Below are positions 9,735 through 19,670 of a stretch of 64,000 nucleotides of DNA, one piece after another. Each line of letters starts with the position of its first letter. Position 1 is the stretch's first letter. This DNA is from Ceratobasidium sp. AG-K. Its lineage: Eukaryota; Basidiomycota; Agaricomycetes; Cantharellales; Ceratobasidiaceae. The stretch is from NCBI GenBank assembly GCA_037039685.1, contig JAWNGF010000003.1, positions 2,976,001 to 3,040,000 on the forward strand, in the 5' to 3' direction. The notes under the pieces were generated by a model. It was not told the DNA's origin. It did no database searches and worked only from the letters and a program-made list of their open reading frames with translations. Made by a program: the position numbers and the translations under genes.

Positions 9735-10906
9735 ATGTCGTCAAACTCCGAATCGCTCCCACCCCTAGCTCACTTATTCGAAGGGGATGAAGCAGCCCGT
9801 CTGGCGTATCAACGGCTGCTTCCTCTCGAGGACCAGGAACCCTTGTTCATAAGGGTTCTTGGCCAGATGCTGCTGCAGGCGCCTTCGGCTGAGGGACTTG
9901 CTTATGTCGCTAGAAGTATCAATGGCTGCACTACCGACGAGGAGATCATCGAGTCGGGTCGATTTCACCTCGCCCACTTTGTTAACTATTGCATGTATAC
10001 GCTTCAGTAATGGTTTTCTGCTAACATGGGCTTATAGTCAAGACTAAATCAAAAGCACCACGAACCCCATCGTCACACGTTTCGCGGCCGTCCTTCGACG
10101 CGATACAACAGAGCATCGCTGACTCACTAGTCCCACCACCCACGAGCCATAGCGATGCAAAGCGACAGGTTTGACCCGCTGACGTGCTGGTTGAAAAGGT
10201 GTGGCTGACAGTAGATGCGTAGGCCCTTATAAGAGACAGCCACCGTTGTATGTTGCCCGGCGTAGTTGATAGTGGGTCAGCGAAACGCACCCGATGTTGT
10301 CACATCCTTCATCGATTTATCAATCGTGGAGTTGAAGAGGAGACCAAAGTGCGTACATATCCCACTGTCTCTACCCCGATTGAACCCACAGTTTACACGT
10401 AGCGAGGTTATGCTTCTAAAATTTGCACTGTCGCTCGACTTTTCGGCGGTATTCCCGATCATGAGCTCAATGGAGCTGGAATCCACGGATTGAGCAATAT
10501 CATGACCTTGGAAGTGGGCGTTCACGAAGCATATGGCACCCTGGATATCTGGCTCGAGCCAGTCAATGTACGTATTAGTGATGTATATAATATGCTGGTT
10601 GTTAAACTCCGCGTGGTGCAGGGAACGGAGAACCAATACGTGGTTCATAGGCAACAGGACTGGATTTTTCGGGAGCTGCCTCCAGTCGTCACCTCCCTTA
10701 GCACCTCGCCTCAACTACCACTTCCCGATCCCCGGTATCTTGCGCTTCACGCGGCCTGTGCGCGCGTTATTAAACTCGCTGGTGCTGCAGAGTTCATAGA
10801 GCGTGTACTTGACGAAGCCGACCAAGTCAAGGTGCTGTCCGAGGATCGATCGACTGCGGAGCTCCTAAATCACTTGCTGTTCAGAGAATCATTGGCTGTT
10901 TTTTGA
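9735..10906 (+). CDS. HNH_2-type nuclease-domain protein, five exons
   Basis: Exons at about 9735-9980, 10043-10168, 10223-10348, 10403-10567 and 10622-10906 join without a frame break to give 315 residues. The four introns are 62, 54, 54 and 54 nt. Residues 125-207 resemble the fungal HNH_2 module: RDSHRCMLPGVVD, a His in CCHILHRF (His151), then GIHGLSNIMTLEVGVHEAYG with Asn198 and His207. That gives the H-N-H order of the beta-beta-alpha metal fold. The first 82 residues form an acidic, helical N-terminal part. Many such proteins occur in Agaricomycetes with unknown roles; nuclease activity is inferred, not shown. An apparent TAG at 10400-10402 falls inside the third intron. The gene starts 78 bp after the CACTA element and is convergent with the next gene. 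The first intron boundary is the least certain. Confidence 0.72.
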
Positions 10907-11106
10907 GATGTACATTCGTACGTTCACGCGCGCCGACCTGTAGTTCAATACCCTGAGCTGCACCCTGAAATATGGGTGTATCAGTCCGACGCGGTCAGCT
11001 CCCGTTTCCTGTAGATATGCTGCCCGAATGCCTATACATACATAGTCCAAACTGTAATCAGGGTTTCCTTCGTAAACACAATCTACATCTCATACAGGAG
11101 AAATAT
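10907..11106. other. Convergent intergenic spacer
   Basis: The 3' ends of the HNH_2-like gene and of the first A-family gene face each other across about 200 bp. No further feature is recognised. Confidence 0.5.
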
Positions 11107-13041
11107 TCAGATCAGTGAGTTCAACCCCCATTGACTTTCCTGGGGTTCCTTCAGGAGCACCCAAACATCCCTCATAACTCTTGTTATATCCTGCATCACC
11201 TCGGCTGCATCGCATCTGAACCAGATCCTGAGGGCTTGTATCCGAATGCCGTGCGCTCGGAGGAGCAACAACAAACATAACTGTAACATATCCAAGTTGC
11301 ACTCTCGCAATCGACCCGAGCGTTTGACTCGCGCTGCTTTAATCCACTGGTGAACTAGATCTGAGTGAGGCCAGGTATCTGCAGCTTCCTTGGACATTTG
11401 AGAGATTTCATGCTTGAACTTTCGCCCACCAAAACGCTTAGGTAAAATATCAGTGCTATGGTCCGAAGGTGAGCAAGGACATAAAACCTACTTTTATATC
11501 AATTCGAACACCCATTATTTGGTTAATAGCCTTGTAATAATTGCTAAGCTTATGATTGAATGTCTCACTGCCCTGACAGATCTGGAGTACCTGGCGGTAT
11601 ACCATTGAGTACACCACTATCAGCCCATGTGAAGCCACCACGAAGCCTACCTGGCGTCTGAGAGCTTGGTGGATGTTACCGACCTTTGTATCGAAAAAAA
11701 TCGCTAGCTCAGGATGATGAGCTGCCAGGTTTTGAGTACAGAATTCATTAGTTCAGTTCATAATGTCAGTATTCCTCTCACCCTCTAAGTCACCCCACGT
11801 GAGAGGATAGATATCAGTTTCGACCTTATCTTTGTCACTCAACGGCTGTTGCACGCCAGACCTAGTCAGTTATTCTGAGCCTCCTCATTACAACAAAGAT
11901 CCCGGATTTTAACACTTACCTGTGACTTTCCAACAATACTTCATATTGTTGACGGGGACCTGTGCACAGGGGTGAAACGTCGCGAGGGCAAGCAAGATTC
12001 TTTTTAAAAATCTGTAGTCGCGTATCCCATGCATCACGGATAGCCTGGTAGGTTAGCTCCTGACATCGTTCTATCAAATGAACCTTTGGAGATAAGAACC
12101 AAGCACCGTCTTGAGAGTCTTCGGCGATATTCATGGAACCAATGAAATGCTCGGCCACCCGCGTTACTCCATCCCAGAACAAGCCAGATAAGTTTTCCAA
12201 TGAGACAGCAACACAGCCTCGACATTCAGCGCGGCGGGCCAACGCCAGCTTCCAGCAAGCCAAGCATTGATCCTCATGTGTCACAAAGTCGATTCTTGGA
12301 TAGTTTTGGGAGCAAGTTGCAGGCGAAGTCGCAAAGGGCTTTGTCCGACCGGATTCCGGATTGTGGTTATGGCTTCTAATCGCTGTTCCCTCGTTAATTT
12401 GGCTCCCAGAATGGCCCTAAGTTGAGCATGTGTATTAGGAAGTGTGCACTATCAAATAAATGTTGCATACCTACCTTAAGTATATTTGCGACAACGTCTT
12501 GAAGGATGCATAGTATGATTGTTTGCGAGTAAAAGGTGCAACTGTAGCGCTGCAAAGTGTATACCTTTGAGTATTGGTGCTGGGCAATCGCTTGGCATAT
12601 CTTCAAAAGAAGTCCCAAATGCACTTGAAGGTCACTGTGGAACGTGATCTCGATCAAACAATCTGAAGCACCATACACTCGATCATCAAGCGAGCTAATG
12701 TCATCGATTGTGTCGAACGCTTCTACACCATCACTGTAAATCGCCGCCAGCGGAAGGGCTTCATTTGGTCGCTGACGCCGATCGACACGAAAGCAGCCTG
12801 CATTATTTCTTAGACTGAAGGCTAAGAACTCGTGGTGGAAGGGAGGTTCCTGCTCCTTGCGCAACTGTATGGTCTCAATAACACGAGTTGCACGATGATT
12901 GTACCAGTCAAACAGTTCATTCCCCCTCTCCCACGGCGAGTTGAACAATAGGCGTACGGGGTCCCCAAGTTTCCACAATTTTCGGTTTGCTAGGATTGAA
13001 GCATTGATTATCTGGTAGAGTGCGCCCGGTGGATGAGACAT
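11107..13041 (-). CDS. A-family protein, copy 1 (unnamed; possible permuted papain-like domain)
   Basis: I do not recognise a named family. Exon 1 (13041 to about 12475, 189 codons) aligns without gaps to copy 3: LFDWYNHR, TIQLRKEQEPPFHHEFLAF with His70, FRVDRR, SDCL and YTLQRYSCTFYSQTI with Cys168. An early His and a later Cys in an NC-x-F-like motif recall LRAT/NlpC-type permuted papain folds (inference). Exon 2 (about 12416-11920) has the conserved VTHEDQCLACWKLAL motif, with a CxxC that could bind metal, and GLFWDG. Shorter exons follow (DIYPLTWGDLE, HHPELAIFFD, LSNYYKAINQIMG). The last exon ends in LLLRAHGIRIQALRIWFRCD and stops at 11107. All junctions use GT/AG with introns of about 45-75 nt. 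No signal peptide is seen. No frame damage was found. Confidence 0.65.
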
Positions 13042-14329
13042 TCCGTCGGACTAGGCTGTGAGGGACTCCGGGAAGAATTCTCAGTCAAAGGCGTGAAGTT
13101 GTGAAATCACGTGCACTCGAGGACCCCAGGTACAGGACCGCCGACCAATGATATATATCCGACCATTGACGAGTTTCAGCCGCCGACCTTCGCCTGCCGC
13201 TCTGGCACCCCAGCTTAGGGGAAACATCAATTTTTCGTATAGCTCATATCTGATCTCACAGTGGGTAACATTGAGATTTGCCTCTGCCACGAAAGTTATG
13301 GGAAATGATATATCATTCACTCTCGTTCACTCGGAAATCCGCAAGCTAGGCCAGGCTCGCCGTCTATACGCAATTCACCAGGGCGACCACGTCATAACCA
13401 TTAAAGTCTCGTTCGCTGCACAAGGGACTGGCATCTTTCTCATGATAGTTTGGCTGCGATTACGCACGCGCCACTCAGCTGGGTTCCAGCTCATCGCCAG
13501 ACGGTGTCAGCAAACCCCGAGAATACCGTGTGGTCTCGGGATCAACGGGAGGTGCTCGTCGAGCTGATGGCGACTCCTAAGCGCTCATGAAGAATCGCGA
13601 GCAATCACGAGCTTGTTAGACTGTCATATCAGCCAGTAGCGATTCCCGCTCCGACAATCGCCCCGAGCTTCTCTGTCACTAGGTAAGTCTCGCCAATGCA
13701 AGTTCGTTCGCATTCTCATAGTCCCATGATTAGTTACAGGTTTAGAACACTACTGACACGGGATGAAAGAGCTCCAGAGGGTCGACGATGCTGCGCTGAG
13801 GACTTAGCACGAATCTTCGATTCGGTTGTACGGGGGATTGAATAAATTCGTTCCTATCATATGTAGAATTGAGGTTAAATTAAACTGAAACCGTCGCTAA
13901 AAATGACCGCATGCCAGAAAGACCCCCCTTGACAAATTGTTGCACTTTTCCTGCAGACCTTGCTCAGGCTTCACAAAGTCCAGATGTTTTTCGGCTACGA
14001 GTTTCCGTGAATACGCTGCAAGCTTATATAGGGCACCGCCGAGATCATAAATTTGAACAAGTGGCTAAACATGCGATTTATTACTTTATTCTTCAGGTCT
14101 CTAGAGCGCTTCAAGCACACAAATTGCGAACTCAATCACGTCCCCCTGTGAACAATACAGGGAATGGACCTGGGAACGCCGTTTGAAAGAGTCCGTGAAC
14201 CTCGAGAAGCGAGAAATGAGACCAGATAACAAACAATGAAAATTTGAGAAGGGGATACCGAGCGGGTTGTCTGTCGATCGACATGTTGCTGGGGAGTTAT
14301 GGTGGTAAATTACGCCACATCGCTTAGCG
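13042..14329. other. Intergenic region between A copy 1 and B copy 1
   Basis: No gene is supported. Two short frames (minus 13320-13081 and plus 13911-14186) look protein-like but match nothing in the neighbouring families and lack splice support. The promoter of A copy 1 must lie in the right-hand... lower-coordinate side, just above 13041. Confidence 0.4.
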
Positions 14330-14797
14330 CTAATGCTCTGGTACGGCCGAGTGCGATAAAGGAACGTTGCCTTGTGCCTGAGTGGGATCCTCCCCAGGTA
14401 TATTGCCCGTTGACCCCCATTTGGGCCATTTGGGCTTCCCTTTGAGCATGGGAAGCCGGGTCGAGTTCCATTTCCCCTCGACATCCAGTTTTTTGAGGAT
14501 CAGTTGGAGCGGAAGGGTGATTACCCAGGCGAGCGGGTACAGGATCAGACAGCCCACCATGATCACTATTCCGGCGATTGGCCAGGTGATTGGTGACAGT
14601 ATTAGGCTGCAGTTTATGAGGAGTCCCACGAAGCCTTCAACAGAACGGCCTAAGAATTCAGCTGCTTGGAAAGTTACAGCGGCCAGGATGTGAATTAGGT
14701 ACGCAAACAATGACAACAAATAATAAACTAGAATCCATGGTAGTGCCAACAGAACTTGAAAACTGAACAAGAGTCGGGCAACAGGCTGCGAGGTCAT
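14330..14797 (-). CDS. B-family small multi-pass membrane protein, copy 1
   Basis: This is a single-exon gene of 155 residues, unnamed. Residues 7-45 are strongly hydrophobic (two membrane segments around LALPWILVYYLLSLFAYLIH), and about 56-98 hold two more (NCSLILSPITWPIAGIVIMV and onward). A soluble tail follows, with the motif KKLDVEGKW ... RLPMLKGKPKWPKW, and the end is Pro/Gly/Thr-rich. The paralogue at 18605-19066 shares the MTS start, the LPW-x-L-x-Y-x-x-LSL-x-AYL-x-HI-x-AAV core and the LDVEG-x-W ... LKGKP-x-WP-x-W tail. No signal peptide distinct from the first helix is seen. It sits between two A-family genes on the same strand. Role unknown; the arrangement suggests it works with, or was copied along with, A. 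Confidence 0.72.
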   Translation of the reverse strand: MTSQPVARLLFSFQVLLALPWILVYYLLSLFAYLIHILAAVTFQAAEFLGRSVEGFVGLLINCSLILSPITWPIAGIVIMVGCLILYPLAWVITLPLQLILKKLDVEGKWNSTRLPMLKGKPKWPKWGSTGNIPGEDPTQAQGNVPLSHSAVPEH

Positions 14798-15902
14798 GCC
14801 GATGAGTGTCGTTGAAAAGGACTCACCACAAAGTTACCATCAGCTAGGCGTTACATAAGATTATTATGTACTTCCACAAGCGCTGGCCCATTTCTGACCA
14901 GGCTAAAAACCGGCCCATTTTCGAACGACCCCACAATATCCCAAGATCACCCGAGTATCAATTTGACCGAAATCACTGTAATGTATAAAGTGTGGATAAC
15001 CCCTCCGGCCCAGTCATTTTAGTTGTGACGAGGGTTGTATGAGGGGAGATGTCGAGCCGACAAAGCCCTGTTTTGCCTCTAGATCTCCCTGGCACGTGCC
15101 GGCGCATTGCTCGAATTCCGGATGCTTAGCGTCATTAAAAATATCTGGCCAAACCAACGCGACAAAATCTAGCTGTGCTGATCGGTGTTAATCTGTTCCA
15201 CCGCATCAGGAAAACCGCTCTCGGATTTGAGAGTGATTTGAGAGTGATTTGGGCTGATTTGGGCTGATTTGGGTGATTTGAAACAAAGACTTTGCTTCAA
15301 ATCCACTCCTAAGCGCCCAAATCTGCAACCGGTTTTCCTGATGCCGGGGTTGAACTAAGTTCTAATCGGAGGGAAACTAGAACGCACGAGATTGTCGCCT
15401 CGCTTGTCAAGGCCACTCACACAAAGGAACTGACGCCTCTATTCTATGACGGGAAAATGCACGCTTGTCTCATAAGTTCTTACGAGGATGGCCTCCGAAT
15501 CCCGAGATCTCGAAAGTCTAACGAGTTATTTTGTGATTGTATAGTGTTAGCTCGTCTGCGTGCAGTAATGCGGAGACTGGCAGGGTATCGTTGCGTGATA
15601 CAGCACTGACCGCATTGTACTTCGTGTTGTCCAAGGGACAAATCATGATCAATGGCCTCTTCTGCCTATTTTTCGCCTCATATCTCCCAGCAGCCCCGAG
15701 GTCTGACATGTGTCGACAACGTTTGATTGACCTATCCCCAATTCAAGGCACCCTTAGTTTGCTGTGATATCTTCTTCCTGGCTTCAAACCGCTGTGTAAA
15801 CGCCTTGACCATCTCTAAATAACACGTACAAACTGAAGCTAGTAAACCGGGTGACCCAACGAATAGCGGCCAAGGTCCCGCTTCTTGGTGGGGTACCGTA
15901 TA
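14798..15902. other. Intergenic region with a MITE
   Basis: The stretch upstream of B copy 1 and downstream of A copy 2 has no supported gene. It contains the 140-bp MITE listed separately. Confidence 0.5.
15204..15343. mobile_element. 140-bp MITE related to the one at 6200
   Basis: The ends CATCAGGAAAACCG and their exact inverse bound the element. CCG lies on both sides (15201-15203 and 15344-15346), a probable 3-bp target duplication. The interior has repeats of GAGAGTGATTTG and GGGCTGATTTG. The CATCAG-x-AAAA-CCG end links it to the element at 6200-6446. Confidence 0.75.
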
Positions 15903-17843
15903 TCACATCTCCCAAACACATATTGATTGATCCATTACACATACGGACTTCCAAACAGTATCCATTGCTGCCTTTATATCGCGGACCACCTCAGTCGGTT
16001 CGCATTTCAACACCACTTTAAACTGGCCAACACGGTTCGCGTGATCCTGAACCAGCTGGATGATGTAGTCCTCGACCGGTTTAAACCCTAGTTCACGTGT
16101 AGCTTTGTGAACTTGGTATTCCTGGACAGTCTGCGTTTGGGGTTTCCGGAAGGTATACTTGTTCTCCGGTTTCAAGGGCTCCTGTTTTACTGTTAGTCGG
16201 TTATGATCATTGACAGAGAAACTCGGGCCTTACCAGACGTCGCGTGGTTACTACGATGGGCCAATAGGCTGGATCATAATAAGTGCCTGGTGCATCAGTC
16301 AAGATATTGCTTTGATCGCAAGCTTGAGACACCTTCAAAGGCATAAGCTATAGATTAACGACCGTAATTCATTCTCACTCGCCAGTCGTTTGAGTCTGTC
16401 CCGAGCTACGATGTAGCTTGTGCTAAGAAACCCCGCCAGCTCCGGTGGGTGGCGAACTAAAATCCAGAAGCATGGGTTAGGATCTCAGCAATATATTCGA
16501 GGCGGGAAGACGGCCAAGCATACTCACCACTAGGGAAACCACCCGATTGTGGCGGCTCACTTGTTTGCCGCTGAATCCAGGGACTAGACGCAAGGTGTAT
16601 GTCCGATTGGTCGGGATTCGTTGAGTTAAGGCTAGACACGCTTTTAAAATTATAGTTCAAGGAACCAAAAACGACCACCTACCCTTCGATACCAGCACCT
16701 AGCTTTCGATGCGTGCATTGGGAATCGAGCGGGTCGCAGTGTGGAGCCGGCTCTAAGAGGTATTTTTCAAAAACCCCAAGGCGTAGCTCCCACTCATTGA
16801 CAATAACCCAAAACGTTAATGCGTTGCATGTGTCCTTGAGACGCCGGCCACAATCGGTGCTCCACAAAACATTTTGTAGAGCACTATCCGTGTCCATTGA
16901 GCGGAGAACCTGCTGTATCACTTGGGCAGCACCATCCCAAAACAAACCTTCGATGTTGACCGCTGAATACATCTCACACCTTGTCGAGTGTCCTCGGTGC
17001 AATAGTGCTAGCTTCCAGCAGTATGCACACTGATCTTCGTGTCGAAGGAAGGTGATGTCGTGGTCTGTCCGTAGCCACGCCAGGGGCAGGATGTCCCGAT
17101 TGGGTTTGTATGGAGGGGGGTTATCAACAAGGCGCCCGGTGTCCGATCTAGCGTCTTTGTACGATTCCCCATCGTACTTCTGCCAAAGGCATCCACGTCA
17201 AACATTTTTAAGTTGCATTCCCCTACCCCGTTGCTAAACCACTCACTTTGGTGATTTCGATGATGCTGCTGGACAGGCAAGCAGCACGAGCAGAACATAG
17301 GAGAATTGTTTGTGCGAAGAAGTAGCAGTTGAAACGTTGGAGTGTATAAACATGAGCAGATGGGTGCTTGTGGATGGCGCGACAGATTTCCAAGATAATT
17401 GCAATGTGGATTCCAGACTCAAACTCGATTTGGACAAGGCAGTCATAAGGTTCGAGAGAGTCTTCATATGCATTATGGTCCTTGATTGTGTCGTATGCTT
17501 CGACGCCATTTGATAAACTACTATTCAGAGGCTGATCCTCGTTCTCCAGTTGCCTACGCTCAAGGCGGAAATATCTTCTCGCCGGGCTGTCTCCCATACA
17601 GAGAATAAGATACTGGTGATAGAATGGGTGCTTGCGTTCTTTCCGCAGCTGAATACTGTGGACGAGGCGACCAGCATGGTTGATTTGGTCGCCATACCAT
17701 TTGAACAGTGGGTTCCCCGCAGTCCACTCTTGGGTGAACTTAATGCGCACATGCTCTGGCTGATTGAGGAGTTTGCGGCTAGCGGCGGTAATAAGTGAAG
17801 CATTGGATACACGATAAGTTGATCCTGGGAGTAGAGGGGCCAT
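15903..17843 (-). CDS. A-family protein, copy 2 (unnamed; possible permuted papain-like domain)
   Basis: Exon 1 (17843 to about 17247, 199 codons) has LFKWYGDQ, SIQLRKERKHPFYHQYLIL with His76, FRLERR, YDCL and YTLQRFNCYFFAQTI with Cys173. It is the clearest form of the proposed His/Cys pair in the array. Intron 1 is phase 0 as in the other copies. Exon 2 has FLRHEDQCAYCWKLALLHR with the CxxC, and GLFWDG. The next exons read SSLNSTNPDQSDIHLASS and HPPELAGFLSTSYIVARDRL. The last exon begins EPLKPENKYTFRKP and ends in IIQLVQDHANRVGQFKVVL and CEP..V.DI, stopping at 15903. Its C-terminus has diverged most from copies 1 and 3, which share LRAHGIR/LLHAYGIR and RCDAA. Function unknown; the enzyme suggestion is inference. 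Confidence 0.65.
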
Positions 17844-18604
17844 CGTGGTGGTGGGAGGTCACGCACACGCCATGGGACGAGGGAGGCAGTGTTGCCATTT
17901 TAGGATCAAGCGCCGAGCTGTTGGCACCGAGGCAGAAAGCAACGCACCAATCTGTGGTACCAAAAGTATGATCATTATACCAAGTCCGATTCACAATAAA
18001 GGTATGCGTCGTACGTAAAACCCGTAGGCACAAAGATATCCCGCACAGAAGCGTGCGCAGAAGAGAACTCGGACGGCTGGTTCTCTGGATCGCTCAGCAC
18101 TTACCCGCAACTTTTGAGTGCTTGCAGGCGGCCAGCGGTCTCAGGCTTTTCGCCAGTTCGGGGGCTCTGGCGTCAAAAAAAAATAAAAAAAAAAATAAAA
18201 AAAAAAAAACCCTTCAAATCTTGCGAGGTCTCGCGATCGCGAGGAGGATTTGGCTCGTGTGGGCCAGTAAAATGAAATTGACATTGGCAAGCGATATGTC
18301 TAAGACTTGCCGCGCTTATGGTTATGAAAAAATCTGACAATGCATGTAATGGCGTTATAAGTGTTTTTTAAAAGGAGCTAGGGGCTTTGTCCAGCAGAGT
18401 GAGAGAGAGGAAGAGGGAGGAAGGGAGGAAGGGAGGAAGGAATTAGAAACCCCAATGACAAAGGAGGAAGCTGAAGGCCAAGATAACAAACCAGAGCATC
18501 CCCAACGTGTCGGAGGCGAACCGGGTAAGCTGTGGGTGGGCGGTTGTAGTATTGGCGTCAAACCGTAGTTTATAACGTCATGTTGTGCGACACTGAAGCC
18601 CCAG
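17844..18604. other. Intergenic region with A-rich and purine-rich simple repeats
   Basis: No gene is supported. An A-rich tract with isolated T lies at about 18176-18210. A GAGAGAGGAAGAGGGAGGAA-type purine run lies at about 18400-18442. The A tract could be a retroposon tail, but no body is recognisable. Confidence 0.5.
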
Positions 18605-19066
18605 TCAAGCCGTTTGTGAGAGAGGGATATCGCCATGTTGAGTTGCATTATCTTCGGGAGGAGTGGCCATTGCCCCGGACCCTGGCCAACTGGGCCATTC
18701 AGGTTTTCCTTTTAGGACTGGAAATCGGTCTGGTTCCCACGTTCCCTCCACGTCCAGTGCTTTTACGGCGAATTTGAATGTACCATAGATTACCATCCCG
18801 AGCGGGACCCCAATCAAGCACCCAAGAATGACCACCACTATGACAACCGGAAACAGGAGTATCCCAAGTATTATACCGCAGGTCTCAAGAAATTCCTTGA
18901 ATTCATCAACGAATTTCTTAAGGGAATCCACCACGTAGTATGCAACGGCCGCTGGGATATGCATTAAGTATGCGACCAATGATAATATAGCATAGCCTAG
19001 AAACCAAGGTATTATCAAAATGATTCGGAGGACGTATATAAATCTGGCTGCCAGTCGTGAGGTCAT
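18605..19066 (-). CDS. B-family small multi-pass membrane protein, copy 2
   Basis: This is a single-exon gene of 153 residues, the paralogue of 14330-14797. Hydrophobic segments lie at residues 9-46 (IILIIPWFLGYAILSLVAYL) and about 63-95 (GIILGILLFPVVIVVVILGC and onward). A charged DSLKKFVDEFKEFLE linker separates them. The tail has ALDVEGTWEPDRFPVLKGKP and EWPSWPG. The leader upstream of the ATG is also similar in the two copies (GAGGTCATG reading outward, then GTTGAAAA), which fits duplication of a longer unit. It lies between A copies 2 and 3 on the same strand. I know no family to assign it to. Confidence 0.72.
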   Translation of the reverse strand: MTSRLAARFIYVLRIILIIPWFLGYAILSLVAYLMHIPAAVAYYVVDSLKKFVDEFKEFLETCGIILGILLFPVVIVVVILGCLIGVPLGMVIYGTFKFAVKALDVEGTWEPDRFPVLKGKPEWPSWPGSGAMATPPEDNATQHGDIPLSQTA

Positions 19067-19670
19067 GTTAGCTGAGATGTGGTTGAAAACGATTCGTTGG
19101 GAATTTGTTATGTGATAAACGTCATCACGAGGTTACGTTACCGTAAAGAGAGCGCCGAGTGCCCGAATGCACCTTGCTGAGAATGAGCATCAGATCAATG
19201 TTAATCCGACCCATGCAATACCGCTCTAATAATAGCCTCTGACTGCCATTCCGATTCTTTCATGGAAGAACATTGGGCCTCCATTGCATAATCGGCCATA
19301 CGCTGCTGAAGGTGACATTTCTCATGGTGCACAGGCAGTCCCGCTATCAGTATTATGTGATACGCATCCTCAAACACGTTATTTTGATGTATTTTACATA
19401 CAACATAAAGTTGATTTTGACCCGATATACCAGCCCGACAAGTTTCGCACCAAAACCAGCGCCACACTTGCTTCAATTTCATAAGAGTCACACGGCAACT
19501 CGCAGTAATAGCCATTTTAGAGCGAAGGGTGTTCAGGCTGTTGGAATCCTTTCGGCGCGCATCGACTAGCCAATCGTCCTGGTATGTATATTAGGCGCTT
19601 CAGGCCAACAAACAAAAGAAATACAAGGATGTCAACGACAGCGAGGAACATTCGATCATGAGTTCGCACA
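19067..19670. other. Intergenic region; possible unassigned minus-strand exon
   Basis: No gene is firmly supported. The minus-strand frame at about 19515-19201 reads protein-like (VFEDAYHIILIAGLPVHHEK, then MKESEWQSEAIIRAVLHG), but it has no partner exon or paralogue in the window. It may be a relic. Confidence 0.3.

Noticed and set aside
10391..10402. Premature TAG in the HNH_2-like gene
   Set aside because: It lies inside a 54-nt GT-AG intron (10349-10402) that joins the flanking exons in frame.
13081..13567. Additional gene between A copy 1 and B copy 1
   Set aside because: Opposing frames overlap on both strands, with no paralogue or splice support.
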